A stretch of 60,555 bases of DNA from Rhizophagus sp. LPA8_4_AMF (GCA_021464525.1 JADRCO010000061.1:1-60555); one strand, 5' to 3'. Positions 10,129 to 22,896 are shown, counted from the first letter of the stretch. Program-made: numbers and translations. Notes: generated by a model from the letters alone, not told the origin.

Positions 10129-13100
10129 CAAAGACTAATCTCGAAAAAGCTCTTTAGTTGCACGTAAATGAATTCACTCTGTGCTAGGTACCACAAAACT
10201 TCAGCCTCATATCTACTTTTCGATTACAATTAGACCAAATATTAGTTTCTTAAAAAATTTCATTAGATCGAAGATTTTTTTATCTGGGTCACAATTTTTT
10301 TTTTTTTTTTAATGATAAAGTCGGCATTACATGATCAAAAAATTCTGTCAGTGTTGACACTCAACTGGGCAATATTTTTTTGGCTATTTGACCACGGCTA
10401 AATGGCTGAGTCGAGGCCATATATATTATCAGATCTTCAAAAGCGAATAGATTTCTCTGCAATTAACGATTCATTTTAAGTAATATAATATTTTATTATG
10501 AGAACCTATATAGTAAAAGCACTAAGTGGAATTGAACAACTTTTATTGAAGTTGCCCACATGACAATCAATATATACCTTCAAGTGAATACTTTTTTGTT
10601 CTTATTGACTCATTTACATCATGTGGGGAATATAAGTTCGTAAGGTTGTCTCCACAAATATTTGGCCCACATTAATAAACCCCACAATATGTTAATTGAA
10701 TTCTTCACCAAAGATTAGATTTTATCTTTTATCATTGAATAAGTCATCGATTTCACATGGTAACAACTGACCTGACCGTGCAAAACAAATTACGGGTTCC
10801 CATTATTTTTACTATATTTGTCATTATTGACAAGTCATTCTTTAATCGCGTTTCATACAGTATATCGATCTAATCTTTTTAGATACTTAAACAAGTAATA
10901 TTATCAACAAATGAAGGCTCCCTTTATTTATTACCAAATGGAAAATATTAAGAACAATGACGGTCCACTGTTAAACGTATTGTGTGCGATGATCCGGAAA
11001 TAATAGACAACGCGTTATTTATTTAAAATATGTCGATCGAGGCAAGTTCCTCTCTAATTTGAAGATTATTCTTTTCCTTTTTTTTTTTTACAAAAATGCA
11101 TTCCTTCGAACAACAAAATTTCGTTAAATATTTCCAATACAATAATAGTTTCTTTTGGAGAAAGAAAAAGTTCAAAAATTGGTCGACTACTGATAAATTG
11201 AACGATACTTTGAATATAATCGCACAATCCATTTGCAAAATAATTGTTTAATACAGTACTTTTTGATTTTATTCAAAAACCTCATGTCTGATATTTTAAC
11301 GTATAATACAAGAATCTCAAAAATTTAACATTTTGATATTTAATATGCAACAACGAATGATTTTTCGATTTATTATTTTTTTACAACCACTTAAGAAATT
11401 TTTTTTGCTTTCTAAAGATTCAAATTTACTAAGGAAACATTTTATCTATAGAAGTCACAAATTTGATATTCGAAAGCACATTTTCCCAATTATCAATATG
11501 TAAATTTTTATTAAAACCTAGTATTAAAATAATGTATTATACATTTATGTATTATTCTTTATTATTTTTTATTATTATTATTTAGCTTGAAATATTTATT
11601 ATCTACTACCCTCAAGATTATTATTACGTATAAGTAAAAATAATTTTGTATGTATTCTTATGAAATTGATGTGTATGTAAGTATGTAAATAAATATAGCA
11701 GATAGTATTGCCTTTTTGAAATGTTAATTTATTGACTTTAAAATTGTACTTCAGTAATTTTATATGAAAATTAAAGATATGCTTTACACATTTCTTATAA
11801 TCATCATTCCTGTTGCTATTATTGGTGTATTGGTGGAATAATAATTATACCATTCCAATTAATTATAATTTAGTTATTAAAAATATAATAAATAAACTGT
11901 TCCAAATCAGCGTACTGTGGAACCAAGATAAATAGCAAACTAAACACTAAATGGCACTTGATAATTTATTTAGATAAAACTAGGTACAACAGGTATTCAT
12001 ATTTTGGCTTGTTTAGCAGTGGGTTCTTGCCTCCTTTATGTAAATATAAAAAAAAATATGCAAATTTAAATATTAACAAACAAAAACTTAAAAATAGCTA
12101 CAATAATTTAATAAAATAATAAAATAAACAAAATGAAATAAGTAAAAAAAATTAATCTGAAATTTTTAACTTTTCAATATAAATATTAATTATTCAGTCA
12201 ATTATAAAATTTTCAACTATTATTTACATTAAAAAATTAAAAATTATCATAGTTATTTATCAATTATTATTTTTATTAGAATTCTACCTAACTTTTAATA
12301 AAGATCATCATAAATTCTTTTTTTATATATAATTTATTTATATAGTAAAATCTTTACTTTATTTTTACAAGAATAAATTCAATAGTATAAATTTTATTGA
12401 ATTTGAATTATTAGTTAATTAAAAAATATATATATATAGTAGTTTAAAATTTTTGAAAAATATTTCTAAAATAAGCAATTTTTAAAAATTTTATAAAATT
12501 ATTAAGTAAATTTCAAGTGTAATTTATATGAATTTTTTGAATTTTAATAAAATTTATTATAAATGACAAAATTGCAAATTTTATTAAAATTATAATGAAA
12601 TTATAATAAAATCCTAGCAAAATTTATTATAAAATAAAACAGCTTTACAAAACCTCAGAAATTTCTAAAATAAGTTATAAGTCATATTTTTTAATTGATA
12701 AAATTGTCCTATTTTTTTAAAAAGTTAAAAATTAGGATTATGCAATTTTTTTGAATATTTAATAATTTAATATATTTTGTAACTTTTATTAATTTTTACA
12801 ATTTTAAAAAAATATTAAAATTAAACTACTGAGTAAATGCTGAAAAAACAATTTTTTAAATTTTAATAAAAAGAATTGATTTTAGTTAAAATTATTTTAT
12901 GACCTATATATTAATTTCTGGAGTCCTAAAGAATTGTATTTTTAAATTAAATTAAAAAAAAAAAGAGGCAAAATATCCCTATAAAGTATTTATACTTAAA
13001 ATATTTTATATTTAAATTAAAAAAAAATTTTAAATACATTATATAATATTCCTTCATCTATAATGCAAGCAAATTTTTCTGCAATAATTTTAAATTTAAT

Positions 13101-13153
13101 TATTATATAATGAATATATTAAATATAATAAATTTATTAAAATACTGTATGTA

Positions 13154-13357
13154 AGGGCAGTGACAGATATTACCTAATATCACTTTATTAGAAGGTTTTA
13201 CCCCCCCCCCCCTAGGTAAGATTTTTTTTAACCAATAATATTTAAATATATATATATTATTAAGTTTAACCAATAAGAATGCTTATTTATGTGTCACATA
13301 AGATTTTGGTTGACCCTCCCACCCCCTAAAATATTACCTAATATCTGTCACTGCCCT
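13154..13357. mobile_element. MITE with AGGGCAGTGACAGATATTA ends
   Basis: The left end AGGGCAGTGACAGATATTA (19 bp) is matched exactly by the reverse complement of the right end, and the next 8 bases differ at only two positions. The interior of about 150 bp carries a run of C (about 13201-13213), AT microsatellite sequence and no reading frame. I see no obvious target duplication, so its boundaries may be a few bases off. It is a non-autonomous inverted-repeat element of unassigned family. Confidence 0.7.
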
Positions 13358-13518
13358 AATCCTTTACCTATAATATAAGTTAAATTGGTTGTAAATCCAG
13401 CGTATTTAAATTTTTAATATAAGATACAAATTGCAGATTATTTAAACCTAAAAAAATTACTGCAAGCAAATTTACCTGCAAAACTTCTAAGCAAAATTCT
13501 TAGCCATCCAGTAATCAT

Positions 13519-13723
13519 GATATCTCATTAGAATTGCCTTATTAAAACAAATCTAATGGTAGTAATCACATTCTTTTAGGTATGGTATATCAGTAGAAAG
13601 TAGGCTTTTATATACCTTATTATAAGAATACCAATCTGTCTGTATTTTTCCAATTTATAACTGATCTACTGCATCTAAAAAGATGTGATTACTACCACTG
13701 GATTTATCTTAATGAGATAAATC
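13519..13723. repeat. Inverted repeat related to the dispersed family
   Basis: The left arm (about 13519-13577) contains TCTCATTAGAA and TGGTAGTAATCACATTCTTT. The right arm (about 13677-13723) contains AAAGATGTGATTACTACCA and TTAATGAGA, its near reverse complement. A spacer of about 100 bp lies between. The arms share the TCTCATT...AATGGTAGTAA block with copies at 0.3-0.5, 52.1 and 55.5 kb, so the element may be one family in head-to-head arrangement. Confidence 0.5.
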
Positions 13724-13892
13724 TGGTAAGTTATATTTTATTTTTCCGTAATTACTAAATATAAAGTTAGTTTTTAAAAATGTATTTTTTAATTTTTTAT
13801 TATATAATATTAAAGTTAATTATTATTGATAAAATTAAAAATAATGATTATAAAAATTGTATAAAATCAATGGCTCTCTTAAGATATTGGAT

Positions 13893-13961
13893 GAGTACTG
13901 GAAAAAAGAACAAATTAGACAATGGATTTTATTGTTTATTTGGTCCCTTTTTCCAGTACTC
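13893..13961. repeat. 69-bp hairpin with 15-bp arms
   Basis: GAGTACTGGAAAAAAG at 13893 is matched by CTTTTTCCAGTACTC ending at 13961, giving 15-bp arms around a loop of about 38 bases. Flanking bases (GGAT / CACTCTAT) are also partly complementary. It is a short fold-back element of unknown function. Confidence 0.55.
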
Positions 13962-14191
13962 ACTCTATATAGGTAGCCAAAATTCATTCTAAAAAAAAAA
14001 AAATATTACAAATTTATAGGAAAATTTTATATTTGTATATAATGGAGTTACTTTAACTTATAGCAAATTTTTTATTTATAATATTTAATTTAAAAAAATG
14101 GTATAAGTGTAAAGTTTGAAACTAGAGCTATCCAAACATATATAATTTACAGAGTTTGTATTATAAATTAAATTTTTAGATGATAGCTAAT

Positions 14192-14217
14192 TTTTGCAGG
14201 CAAATATGCCTGCAAAA
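14192..14217. repeat. Perfect 11-bp-arm hairpin
   Basis: TTTTGCAGGCA and TGCCTGCAAAA flank the 4-base loop AATA. Looser versions of the same motif (TGCAAGCAAATTT followed by CTGCA) occur near 13064 and 13458, suggesting fragments of one dispersed element. Confidence 0.5.
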
Positions 14218-15173
14218 GTTTATAGACAAGGGATAAGAATATTTTAAACATGTAAATAAAAAAAAAAATAAGTATCTTTGACATTAAAAGTGTTATTTTA
14301 GATATATTTTAAGTATATTATAAGTATATCAAATTAAAATTGATATTGATTTTATATTTTAATAAATTTTTAAATTTTTAAGTATAAAAACTTTTTATAG
14401 GAATAATTAATTATAAAAATATTAATTTTAATAATTATAAGATTAAATTTAAAATTATATCTGAAAATTATTTTAAATATAATATTAGTACAATTAAAGT
14501 TAAATTAATTTTATTATACTAAATCAAAATTGGTCACTACCAAAATTAGGGTGAGTTTCACGCAGAGTGGCCTGAAGTTTTGTCCTAATGCTGGTATGGT
14601 AATGATCATTTCCGGTGAAGATTTACAAATCATGTGGTAAAATATTTAATTTAACCAGTTAATACATATGCCCCCAAAAATCGCGATATGAACATCAGTA
14701 TGCCGGTGTAAAAATTTTTATTTATTTAGGACCATGTGACCATGTGACCACGGTTATACTTTAACCTCCATTATAATTATCCGTCTTCAAGTCATTGAAG
14801 GTAACAAACAAAAAGAAATCATTTTCGTTAATATATACAAAATAGTAGAACAAATATGAAAGATAAGTTAAATTTAGGAACATTTCACCCAATCAAAAAA
14901 AATTAAAATAATGAAATGAATGATGGTAAATTATTATTCGATAATCAGGAAAGAATCCTACATGATTGAGATTGTTGTTTGTGGTAGATCTTGAAAGTTA
15001 ATAATGAAGAGAGAATTGAAATACTAATCTAAAATCCAGATTCATATAAAGATAATCCGCTGCAAGTATATGCTAATTACAAGGCTTTGCATTACATTAA
15101 GAACTTCTATATAAACAATCCAAGTTCGATGTTGAATAACAGAATTTTATAAAAAAAAAAAAAATTCTAAAAT

Positions 15174-16339
15174 ATGACGACCCCTACGGATAGAGAATTA
15201 TCAAATGTTACCTTTGCTTTAGAAAAACTTTGGGAATTAGATGAGAATAGATTACAACCTGGTGTCGATGTATGTAATTTAAAACATAAAACTGAAGTTT
15301 AAAGAGTTATATAGTGTTGAAAAAAATGAAAAAAAAAAATATTTTTTTTGTAGTATGCTCTTAATTTAGTTTTAGCTCGTAGAAGAAGTAAAGTATCCTC
15401 TTTCAAAATTTTCATTAATCAATTTAAAAAGTCAGGGATAAATCTTATTTTTATTTACAGGTGATAATACATCAAAAAAGTTATTCGACTTTGTAGACGA
15501 TAAAGTTGGTAAAATACCAACCTTTCAATTATTCTATCATTTGCTTGATAACTACATTCCACAAACTGGAATTCCGGAAGAAGTTGATACTCATGAATTG
15601 GAAGAAAATCGAGCTTTTATTAAAGCGTGTTTAGAAACTTCCCCAATGATTTATACCTACAATTACTTAAAAGCCAGTAATAAATTTAAGGGAAGTATGG
15701 CTGATTTTGAAAAACAACTTCACAAAATATGGTTTGATTTATATAAAAGAGAGGGGGAGGATGATTCTTCTGCATTTGAACACGTTTTTGTTGGTGAAGT
15801 TAGAGATGGTGAAGCGAAAGGTATAAGTTAATATAATATTATAATTTCGGTTTAAGGATTTTTTTTTTAGAAAATTAAAATTCTTTTTGGATATTTTGTA
15901 GCATTTCATAATTGGATTACGTTTTATTTCAACGAGAAAGTTGGTAAAATTGATTATGAAGGTTTCGTATCAAATAAAAGGAACAGAAACGAAGACGAAG
16001 TAAGTTCCCTTTTAGAATTTTCTTCTTGTAATTTATTAAAATCGAATCTCTAAGACATTTCTTCTCAAACATAATTTTTAGCCCGATCCAAACTCTCATG
16101 TAATTGAGATAAGATTTTCATTTGAAGGAGCCAAAAAGCCATTTTCAACTTCATTTGTTGGTACTTCTCCAGAATTTGAATTATCGATGTATACTCTACT
16201 TTATTATGTTGGTAAAGAAAATACCAAAGTAACATTTGATGATGTTAACCTAAATATCAAAGTTTTTCCTTTCTTTGAGAAAGGTGGACATGGTGAAAGA
16301 TTAATAGGTTCTGCTTTTCCTATGGTTGTTCGCAATTAA
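15174..16339 (+). CDS. EndoU-type (XendoU/PP11) endoribonuclease
   Basis: Five exons (15174-15269, 15354-15387, 15461-15820, 15902-15999, 16082-16339) splice in frame to 281 residues, close to the 292 of Xenopus XendoU. The family makes Mn2+-dependent endonucleases that cut RNA at uridylates, leaving 2',3'-cyclic phosphate. Expected motifs are present: SKKLFDFVDDKVGKIPTFQL near residue 50, FEHVFVGE with candidate catalytic His151 flanked by Glu150 and Glu156, AFHNW with the second candidate His166, and FVGTSPEFELSMYTL near the C terminus. The third catalytic residue is probably Lys214 or Lys215 (AKKPFSTS). There is no signal peptide, so a cytosolic or nuclear form is expected, unlike secreted animal PP11. 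Splice sites are my reconstruction; the exon-2 donor was chosen because only it keeps frame. Confidence 0.88.
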
Positions 16340-16983
16340 TAACGGTTACGTATGATATAATATTATTCAATGTTTATTATCATCAAAATAAAAGAATCAC
16401 TATGCGTTAAACTACACTAACCTTTATTAGAAAATTAATTAATAATTTTGAAGTCCGATTGAGCTAACCATTACCATTATCAACATTGTTATACAGTTTC
16501 ATTCAATTTAGACTAATATGAGAAACTCTCGAAATTTATGTCATTTAAATAAATATTTTAATACAAACTAGGTTTTTACTAAATAGTTAATGAAGGTTAT
16601 GTATGTATGTACGTATATGCGGAAGTTCCGTCAATAGCATTTTATTACAAGCTTTCTAAAAAGGAATTAACTTCCTCTTTTTTATTTTCTCATTTGATAT
16701 TCCCATAGTACTATTCCTTATTTAAACCATGAAAATAGAATTAACTTTTAAAGGACAACGCCAACAGGAATTAGCTTGAAAAAAAATAGTTTAGTCATTT
16801 CTCACAGATAGAATTAGCGCGTGATTTCGAAATACATTTTGCAACAGTAAAAAGAATAACGAATTATATTAAAATATTTATTTTAATTTATGAATTTTCG
16901 AATTGAGATTAAATAATTAATAATACATTAATAGTGTGAGAAAAAATAAAAAATAAACATTAAAGCGGCTAAAATATATTGGT
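16340..16983. other. Convergent intergenic stretch
   Basis: This 0.64-kb gap lies between the EndoU gene and the convergent membrane-protein gene. It holds the 3' regions of both (AATAAA-like motifs near 16387 and 16548). I see no gene in it. Confidence 0.5.
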
Positions 16984-17736
16984 TTATGCATTAAAAAATT
17001 TCCAGCCGTGACGGTAAGACAAACTAAAAATGGTTAATAGAAGACCAAATTCCACAATACCAAAGAATATTTTTGCTATTTTACTATCCACCATAATTTC
17101 AACAAGCAACATAATAATTGCTATTCCCAAGTAGAACCAAGTTATAATTTCAACCGAAATAGCTGATCCACGTGCGAATGTATTCATAACTAAAGCCGAA
17201 AGTAACCCCAATAAAAGATCACGTGCTAAGTTTGCCGCTCGTTTTGCTCCTTTTTCACCTTTTCCCTAATAATTGTTCATTGCGTTCATTGCGTTAGCAA
17301 AAAATTTAGAAAGAGAATGTATTCAAAAAAAGGATTAACTACTTACGAAACGAGTGAATCCTTTATTTCTGGGGTTATTACGGTCACCACTTTCAGCGCC
17401 GTCACCGCTACGAGTATGATTTCTATCTCTAGTGGTATAATCTAATAACCTGTATAATTTACATAAAGTAATTAATTAATAATTAATATACGAACGATAA
17501 TTAATTTAATGTTAAATTTTTCATGATGCCACTTACGAAATAAGTGACCAAATAATCCAAAGAATCCAAAAGGCAATCCATGTATTACGGACGGACCTTC
17601 TTGAAATAAAAGATTCCATTGACTCAGAATTCCCACCTCCATTTCCTCCTGCTTGAGCAAAAACAGGAAGAATATCGTTAAAAAATTTTGCAACTACAAG
17701 AGCGGTTGCTATACGAGTTGATGTTGAAATTTGCAT
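16984..17736 (-). CDS. Small multi-pass membrane protein, unknown
   Basis: Three exons (17736-17537, 17449-17347, 17265-16984) splice in frame with canonical GTAAGT donors to 194 residues. The product starts MQISTSTRIATALVVAKFFN, has a Gly/Asn/Ser-rich segment, then a Trp-rich membrane segment (WIAFWILWIIWSLI, residues about 53-67). A polar loop rich in Arg, Asp and Asn follows (residues about 70-105). Three more hydrophobic segments are centred near residues 125, 150 and 175, and the end is HGWKFFNA. Four membrane spans are likely. The N-terminal hydrophobic stretch could also be a signal sequence. I do not recognise the family. Clean in-frame splicing argues that it is a real gene. Confidence 0.7.
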
Positions 17737-18990
17737 TGTTAAAAATTAAAGTATGGGATTTTTTTTTTTTAAAAAAGAATTTGGTTCAGTTGAGGAAAGA
17801 TGTTGAATCTATTTATTTAAAAAAAAATTTTTTTTAATGATGTAGAATTGAGTTCATTTTACATTACAAATTATTTAAATTATAACACGAGCATTTTTTC
17901 ATTTTTCATTTTTCCATTCTTTAAAATTATATTGTGATATTTATGACGCGATTTGGAATTTTGTTATAAGTTAAATATGTCAACTGATTGGCCCAAAATG
18001 TACTAGTGATTTACATACACCCATTCAATAATGACGCGAGAATAAAAAAAAAAAGCATAGTTTCGGTTTCGGCTAAAAATTATTTAAATTGATTTTAATT
18101 TTTCAAGGAATTATGATTTAACCGATCAATAAGTTTCGTGACGTATGAGAATTACCTAGTTTTCGCTTTTGTGATATAAAATACTCCCACCTTCATTATT
18201 ATTAATTGATATATGAAATGTATGATTAGACTTTTATGGTTTCATGACTACTGAAAGAAATCATATGAATGAAGGATAATAATGGATGGGCCATTCATTA
18301 ATGATTATTAATTAGATTGTTCAGAATTCAATAGAAAGTGATTAATAATAACGTTAATTATCTAATCCAATGCATGAACCAATCAATTATGGTAGAACAA
18401 TTTAAACAATGAATTTCGTCAGAAGCAAAAGCTTTTTGATAATCTTTCAACAAATTCTTTAAAATTGATTAGATGCAGCAATAAGTAAAACAAACAACTT
18501 CCAATTAGGGTTAAGGAAGCGGCAAAATAGATTAAAGAAAAGAGTCCATGTAAAGAATAATTTAACTAATAGATGAATTCTGAATGTAAGTTAAATCAAT
18601 TGCCAAACTAAACGGGATGCTAATATTATTACTTATTTAGAAATGAGTTAAAACAAATTTGGATGGTATACTGCACGCAAGTTATGTCTCAAATTTTTTA
18701 CTGCTTGAAAAATAAAAGTGACGAGCTTCTTTGGGCTGAAATTACTGAAACCATCATTCCATCAAACGCAAGCTTAAATTAAAATTATCTTTTTTTTATT
18801 AAACGAACTTTCTATATTAATTTGTGGTACAATGTAAATAAAATAATTTTTTGTGTTATATACTATGTATATTAATCTATAAACCGAATCCCATTTTTTT
18901 GTTTTATCAACTAATTATATAATACAATGAATGATTTTGTTCTCTTAAAATAATTGTCTTTTTTTCAATTTGATCTTAAGCATTTAAAAA
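17737..18990. other. Intergenic stretch without a gene
   Basis: This 1.25-kb stretch contains the upstream region of the small membrane-protein gene and the 3' flank of the PAQR gene. It is A/T-rich, with poly-A and poly-T runs at 17758-17835. I see no coding sequence or clear repeat. Confidence 0.5.
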
Positions 18991-20179
18991 TTAAAGATTG
19001 GTCGGACAATGTGCGTATCTTTGTTGGAAAAACCATAAAGAAGCCTTATAATGTTCATAAATTCCGATACATACACAAACGTGCCATACTGAATGACTAT
19101 GAATTCCGAATCGATCCAATTTTCCAGGCCATTTTCTTTCAGGATATCTATTGGCATAAATCCAAACACCTGTGAGATAAGCAAAAATACTGGAAATTAT
19201 AGGTTGAATAAAATTAAATGTATGATTGAATCCGTGAAGTAAAATCTTATGTGCTAAAGGGAATAGTCCGGAACAGCCAAGCATTATGAAAAGTAAAACA
19301 CGGAATAAACGGAATTGTTTTGTGTCAAACCACGGGAACATTGAGCATGCAATTGGAACAAGACCGGATAGCGATGTAAAAGTAATATAAAATACACTTA
19401 AAGATGTTGAACAATAGAAACTATAATATTCAGTGATCAAGATAGAGGCTGTGATCAAGAGAGATATTCCAATATAATCAAATGTAGCTGCACATTTCAT
19501 TACTGGAATGTGTGCACAATGGATAAATGTATGATACATGACCGAACAAACCAAGCTAAAATCCATAAAATGATTTCACTTAATAAAAGTTCTCGTAATT
19601 TGAAAAAGTAAAAAAAAAGGAAATTACAAAAATACCATTTTGCTGCAGCCGTAAAAAAAATTGCAAAAAAAAGTTTATCGAACATAGTTGCATTTTCTAA
19701 ATGAGTGAAGATCGAATATACACCTAGACACAAAAAGAACACAAACCCCAAAAGATGTGTCCAAATATTACATGTTTCATTGTGAAGCCAAAAGATAGAT
19801 TGGAGACATTGTTTTTTAGTTGACAAGAAACGATATCCGGAACGAATATATCTAAATAATAATAAAAAAAGTTGAATTAATTTCTGTTCTTTGCATAATA
19901 ATGAAGTTAGTGGTTCATGGAAAATAACTCATCATAATCAACCGATTTATTATGTACTTACGGATTTTCTTGCCACTCTTTGGGCAACTCCTCAAAGTGC
20001 AGTAAGCGATATGCGCCTAATTTTGCGGCTATACTTATAGCATTGTAGGTATCAACCACATGCTGGTCCACACATTTGAGGATCCCAGTAGAGTCAATAT
20101 CTTCCATCTCTTTTATTGTTTCTCGAAGGAAAGAAGTTGGCTCATCAACTTCAATATATTTTTCTTCATTTTGATACAT
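18991..20179 (-). CDS. PAQR/Izh (adiponectin-receptor/hemolysin III) membrane protein
   Basis: Three exons (20179-19962, 19851-19636, 19555-18991) splice in frame to 332 residues. Hallmarks are SIFWLHNETCNIWTHLLGF near residues 90-110 (family motif SIFxxHxETxNIWTH), VMYHTFIHC with candidate zinc ligand His153, YIGISLLI, ANRYPERKWPGK, and SHSVWH near the C terminus with candidate ligands His299 and His303. The 4-residue spacing matches the last two zinc-binding histidines of AdipoR1. About seven hydrophobic segments follow the soluble N-terminal arm. Fungal members (Izh1-4) act in zinc and sterol homeostasis and can signal like adiponectin receptors; vertebrate AdipoRs have ceramidase activity. 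The exon-2 donor (GTATTT) was preferred over a nearby GTAATT because it keeps frame. Ligand and role are not deducible here. Confidence 0.88.
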
Positions 20180-21432
20180 TTTGAAAGAATAAAAGTATAT
20201 TAACTATATTAAAAGAAAGAATACGATATATAGGGTTATAGAAGGTTTATTTTTATTATGTGAGAGGATTTGAAATGGATTAAAGAAAGTTTAAAGAGGG
20301 AAATATGTGTTATATTCTCGCCTATTTATAGTTGTTTACAAATATGCACCTCGATATTTATGGTGTTTATGGAACGAACCGGGTTTACGAGAAAACAAGC
20401 AAGATATAGAAAACACTGCAAAAGAAAAAAAAAGGAAGGATATCGTAAACGAGACTATCTTTTGTATCTTTTGTGGTTTTTGTGGTCAAATTTTGGGGTT
20501 ACAACCACGACCCTGCATTCGTAATTGATCAAATACATATATACTACATGTTACTTCTATTCCAAAAAAAAACTATACTGTATAGGAGTTTTTTAAAAAC
20601 TTCGATGGACTTTTCCGAATTTTAAGATTTTCAAAGTAAATTAACTAAGTCTTAATTTGGAGTATAAAAACCACATTACCATTCCTTTTCCGTATCTACT
20701 ACCCATTATTTAATACATTGTTATTATTGTTATTCTGATAGGTGATCATCTAATTCGTAGCCTTTAATTTGTAACACGGACGATTTCTAAGAATCCTATA
20801 GGCCACGTTTGTGCAAATCGGACAATGAAATTTTAATTCTGGTCAAATTTATGATTAAGTAATGTTATGTTTATGCCGATTTTCTTAGTACAAAATCTAG
20901 ATATTCCTTTAAAAGGTAAGTTTATGATAATAAACTATAAAAATAAGCCATAAGGCCAAATAATGATTGGTTTATAAAAAGAAAACCTTCTATTGACAAA
21001 AATGAAAAAAACTGGTATTTTAAATTACGGCTGAACTGATAACCCATAAACTAACACTAATACTACACTAATTAAAAAAGAACTTTAGCTGGGATCGCCA
21101 ATCAGAATCAAAATTAATAATATCATTTATTATACAGATTTATTTGTTTCATTATACTATCTCAACAAGTTGATAAAATTTATACATGCATTAGCATGTA
21201 ATAATTAGGAATATTATTTTGAGTTTAAATTTACTCAAAATAGTTTTATTATAATTATTATTCAGGCAAGTTAGTTTCTATTAGATTAATATCATATATA
21301 ATGATAAGAAAATAAAAAAATAAATTATATGATTGTAATAAAAAACAAGTTTGAACTTGAAATCAATATTCATAATAATAATTATCCAATCCATATAAAG
21401 ATATTAAAAAAAAATATAATTCTTGGAATTCT
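20180..21432. other. Intergenic stretch, upstream of PAQR and downstream of TSR3
   Basis: Two overlapping plus-strand frames (20270-20528) lie near the divergent start of the PAQR gene. They have no recognisable domain; one ends in a Cys-containing stretch (FCIFCGFCG) that may be chance. The rest, to 21432, is A/T-rich and shows no gene. Confidence 0.45.
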
Positions 21433-22896
21433 TTAGTTATTGTTTGTATTTTCATCATCATCTTCTTCTTCATTATCTTCATCTTCATCTTCATCATCTT
21501 CATCATCTTGATCCCAAAACTCATGATTTGGATTTCTAACTAATAAATCGTCATCTTCATTGTCTATGAATTTTTACAATCAGAATTTAAAAATAAAAAT
21601 TTTAAATATCATTATAAATATAAGTTTTCTCGCACCTTTTTCGCGAGCTTGAGTATACTCTGCTTGCAGATCTTTTAACCAATCATTTTGAACTTTAACA
21701 ACTTCTGTACTATCTTCACATTGTGCATATTTTGATAATAATTCACTAAACATTAAAGGAAAAACGTGTCAATACATTTTGTGAAAAAAAAACATATATA
21801 CGATAACCTATTTCTACCCGTTAAGTGTAAGAAATGAATGACCCCATTTAAATTTTGATAATAATTCTTGAGCGTACTCTTTGAACCCTATAAAGGTAAA
21901 ATAAGAAATAAATATGAAATTTTTGTAAATTCACATATGATTTTTGCATAATTCTTCTACCGGTTATGTAAAAACAAGCGGCATATGCTTCAACACAATT
22001 CAATTTCCAAGGACGGCCATAATTTACGGGGTTTGTTGCTACTAAATATGGTACTACGTAGGAAAAAATGAATTTTACCTGCGGAGCTTTTAATGGATAA
22101 AAGAATTGATAAAAAAAAGGAATAATTTACATAATCGATCATTTCCAGTTCTCAATTTACTGAATGGAACATTATCTAATTTAGACCAAGAGCAATCAAT
22201 AACAGCTATTCCATATTCCTGTACGATTTCTCGATCTGCTGGTGAAACTGCTTTTTTTCCTTCTGGGCTAATAAAATATTAAAATAGATATGTACATTTA
22301 AGAATTTTAAAATGATAAATAGAAAATCAAATAATTTTATACCTTAAAACGATTCCCCGAAATCTAGTTGACACTTTTAATTCTTTCACTATACCAAATC
22401 TAACCAATTTTTTACCTGAACATTTTTTTGGATCACAATGTTCAAAATCCTATACACATTAGAAAATAAATAACAAAGTTAATTAAAATATGAGTAAAAT
22501 TTGTATTATAAGAATGAAACTTACCCACATTCCTAATGGCATAGGAATGTTATTACCTTTATGTAAAAAGTCGTTTATGGTGACGGTGATGAAGATAATT
22601 AGAAAGAAATTTTGATAAAATGATTCAGAGAATCAAAAGAACAAAGTAGATCTAAACCTTTATGATCTGAGTCAATCATATCTGTCTCTCCACGGTCAAG
22701 AAAATTCTCTTCACTATTAAAAAAATTCATTTAAATATAAATCATAACATATAAGTGAGTCAACAACATATATATCACACCTTATATCATTATTAATTGA
22801 GACATGCTGCTTATATCGATTATGTGCATTTTTAGACTTTTTATTAGAAACAAAATTACGTTGTTGACTATTGACTTTTCCTTTATTTTTGCCCAT
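21433..22896 (-). CDS. TSR3: 18S rRNA aminocarboxypropyltransferase Tsr3
   Basis: Nine short exons read in frame to about 283 residues. The conserved core includes [76 protein letters not shown] and [13 protein letters not shown], the recognisable Tsr3 signature. Tsr3 transfers the 3-amino-3-carboxypropyl group from S-adenosylmethionine to the hypermodified pseudouridine of helix 31 in 18S rRNA, a late cytoplasmic step of 40S maturation. The N terminus (about 60 residues) is basic ([20 protein letters not shown]). The C-terminal 40 residues are strongly acidic (Asp/Glu runs), as in many fungal Tsr3 proteins. The start codon lies 108 bp from the oppositely oriented RTCA gene. Confidence 0.93.

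Larger units (their letters stand above)
9062..15173. other. Non-genic AT-rich stretch
   Basis: About 6 kb without a convincing gene. It holds two MITE-like elements (9926-10128 and 13154-13357), several hairpins between 13.5 and 14.2 kb, a run of 13 C near 13201, and long A/T homopolymer-rich DNA. Short frames at 9512-9980 and 13780-13992 have no recognisable features and overlap these elements. Confidence 0.6.

Noticed and set aside
13201-13213. C homopolymer as possible assembly artefact or telomere-like signal
   Set aside because: It is part of the interior of a MITE, and no C-rich tandem repeat pattern of telomeres is present.
20270-20528. Two overlapping plus-strand frames near the PAQR promoter
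   Set aside because: They overlap in different frames, lack domains, and the Cys-x2-Cys-like stretch is short and isolated.
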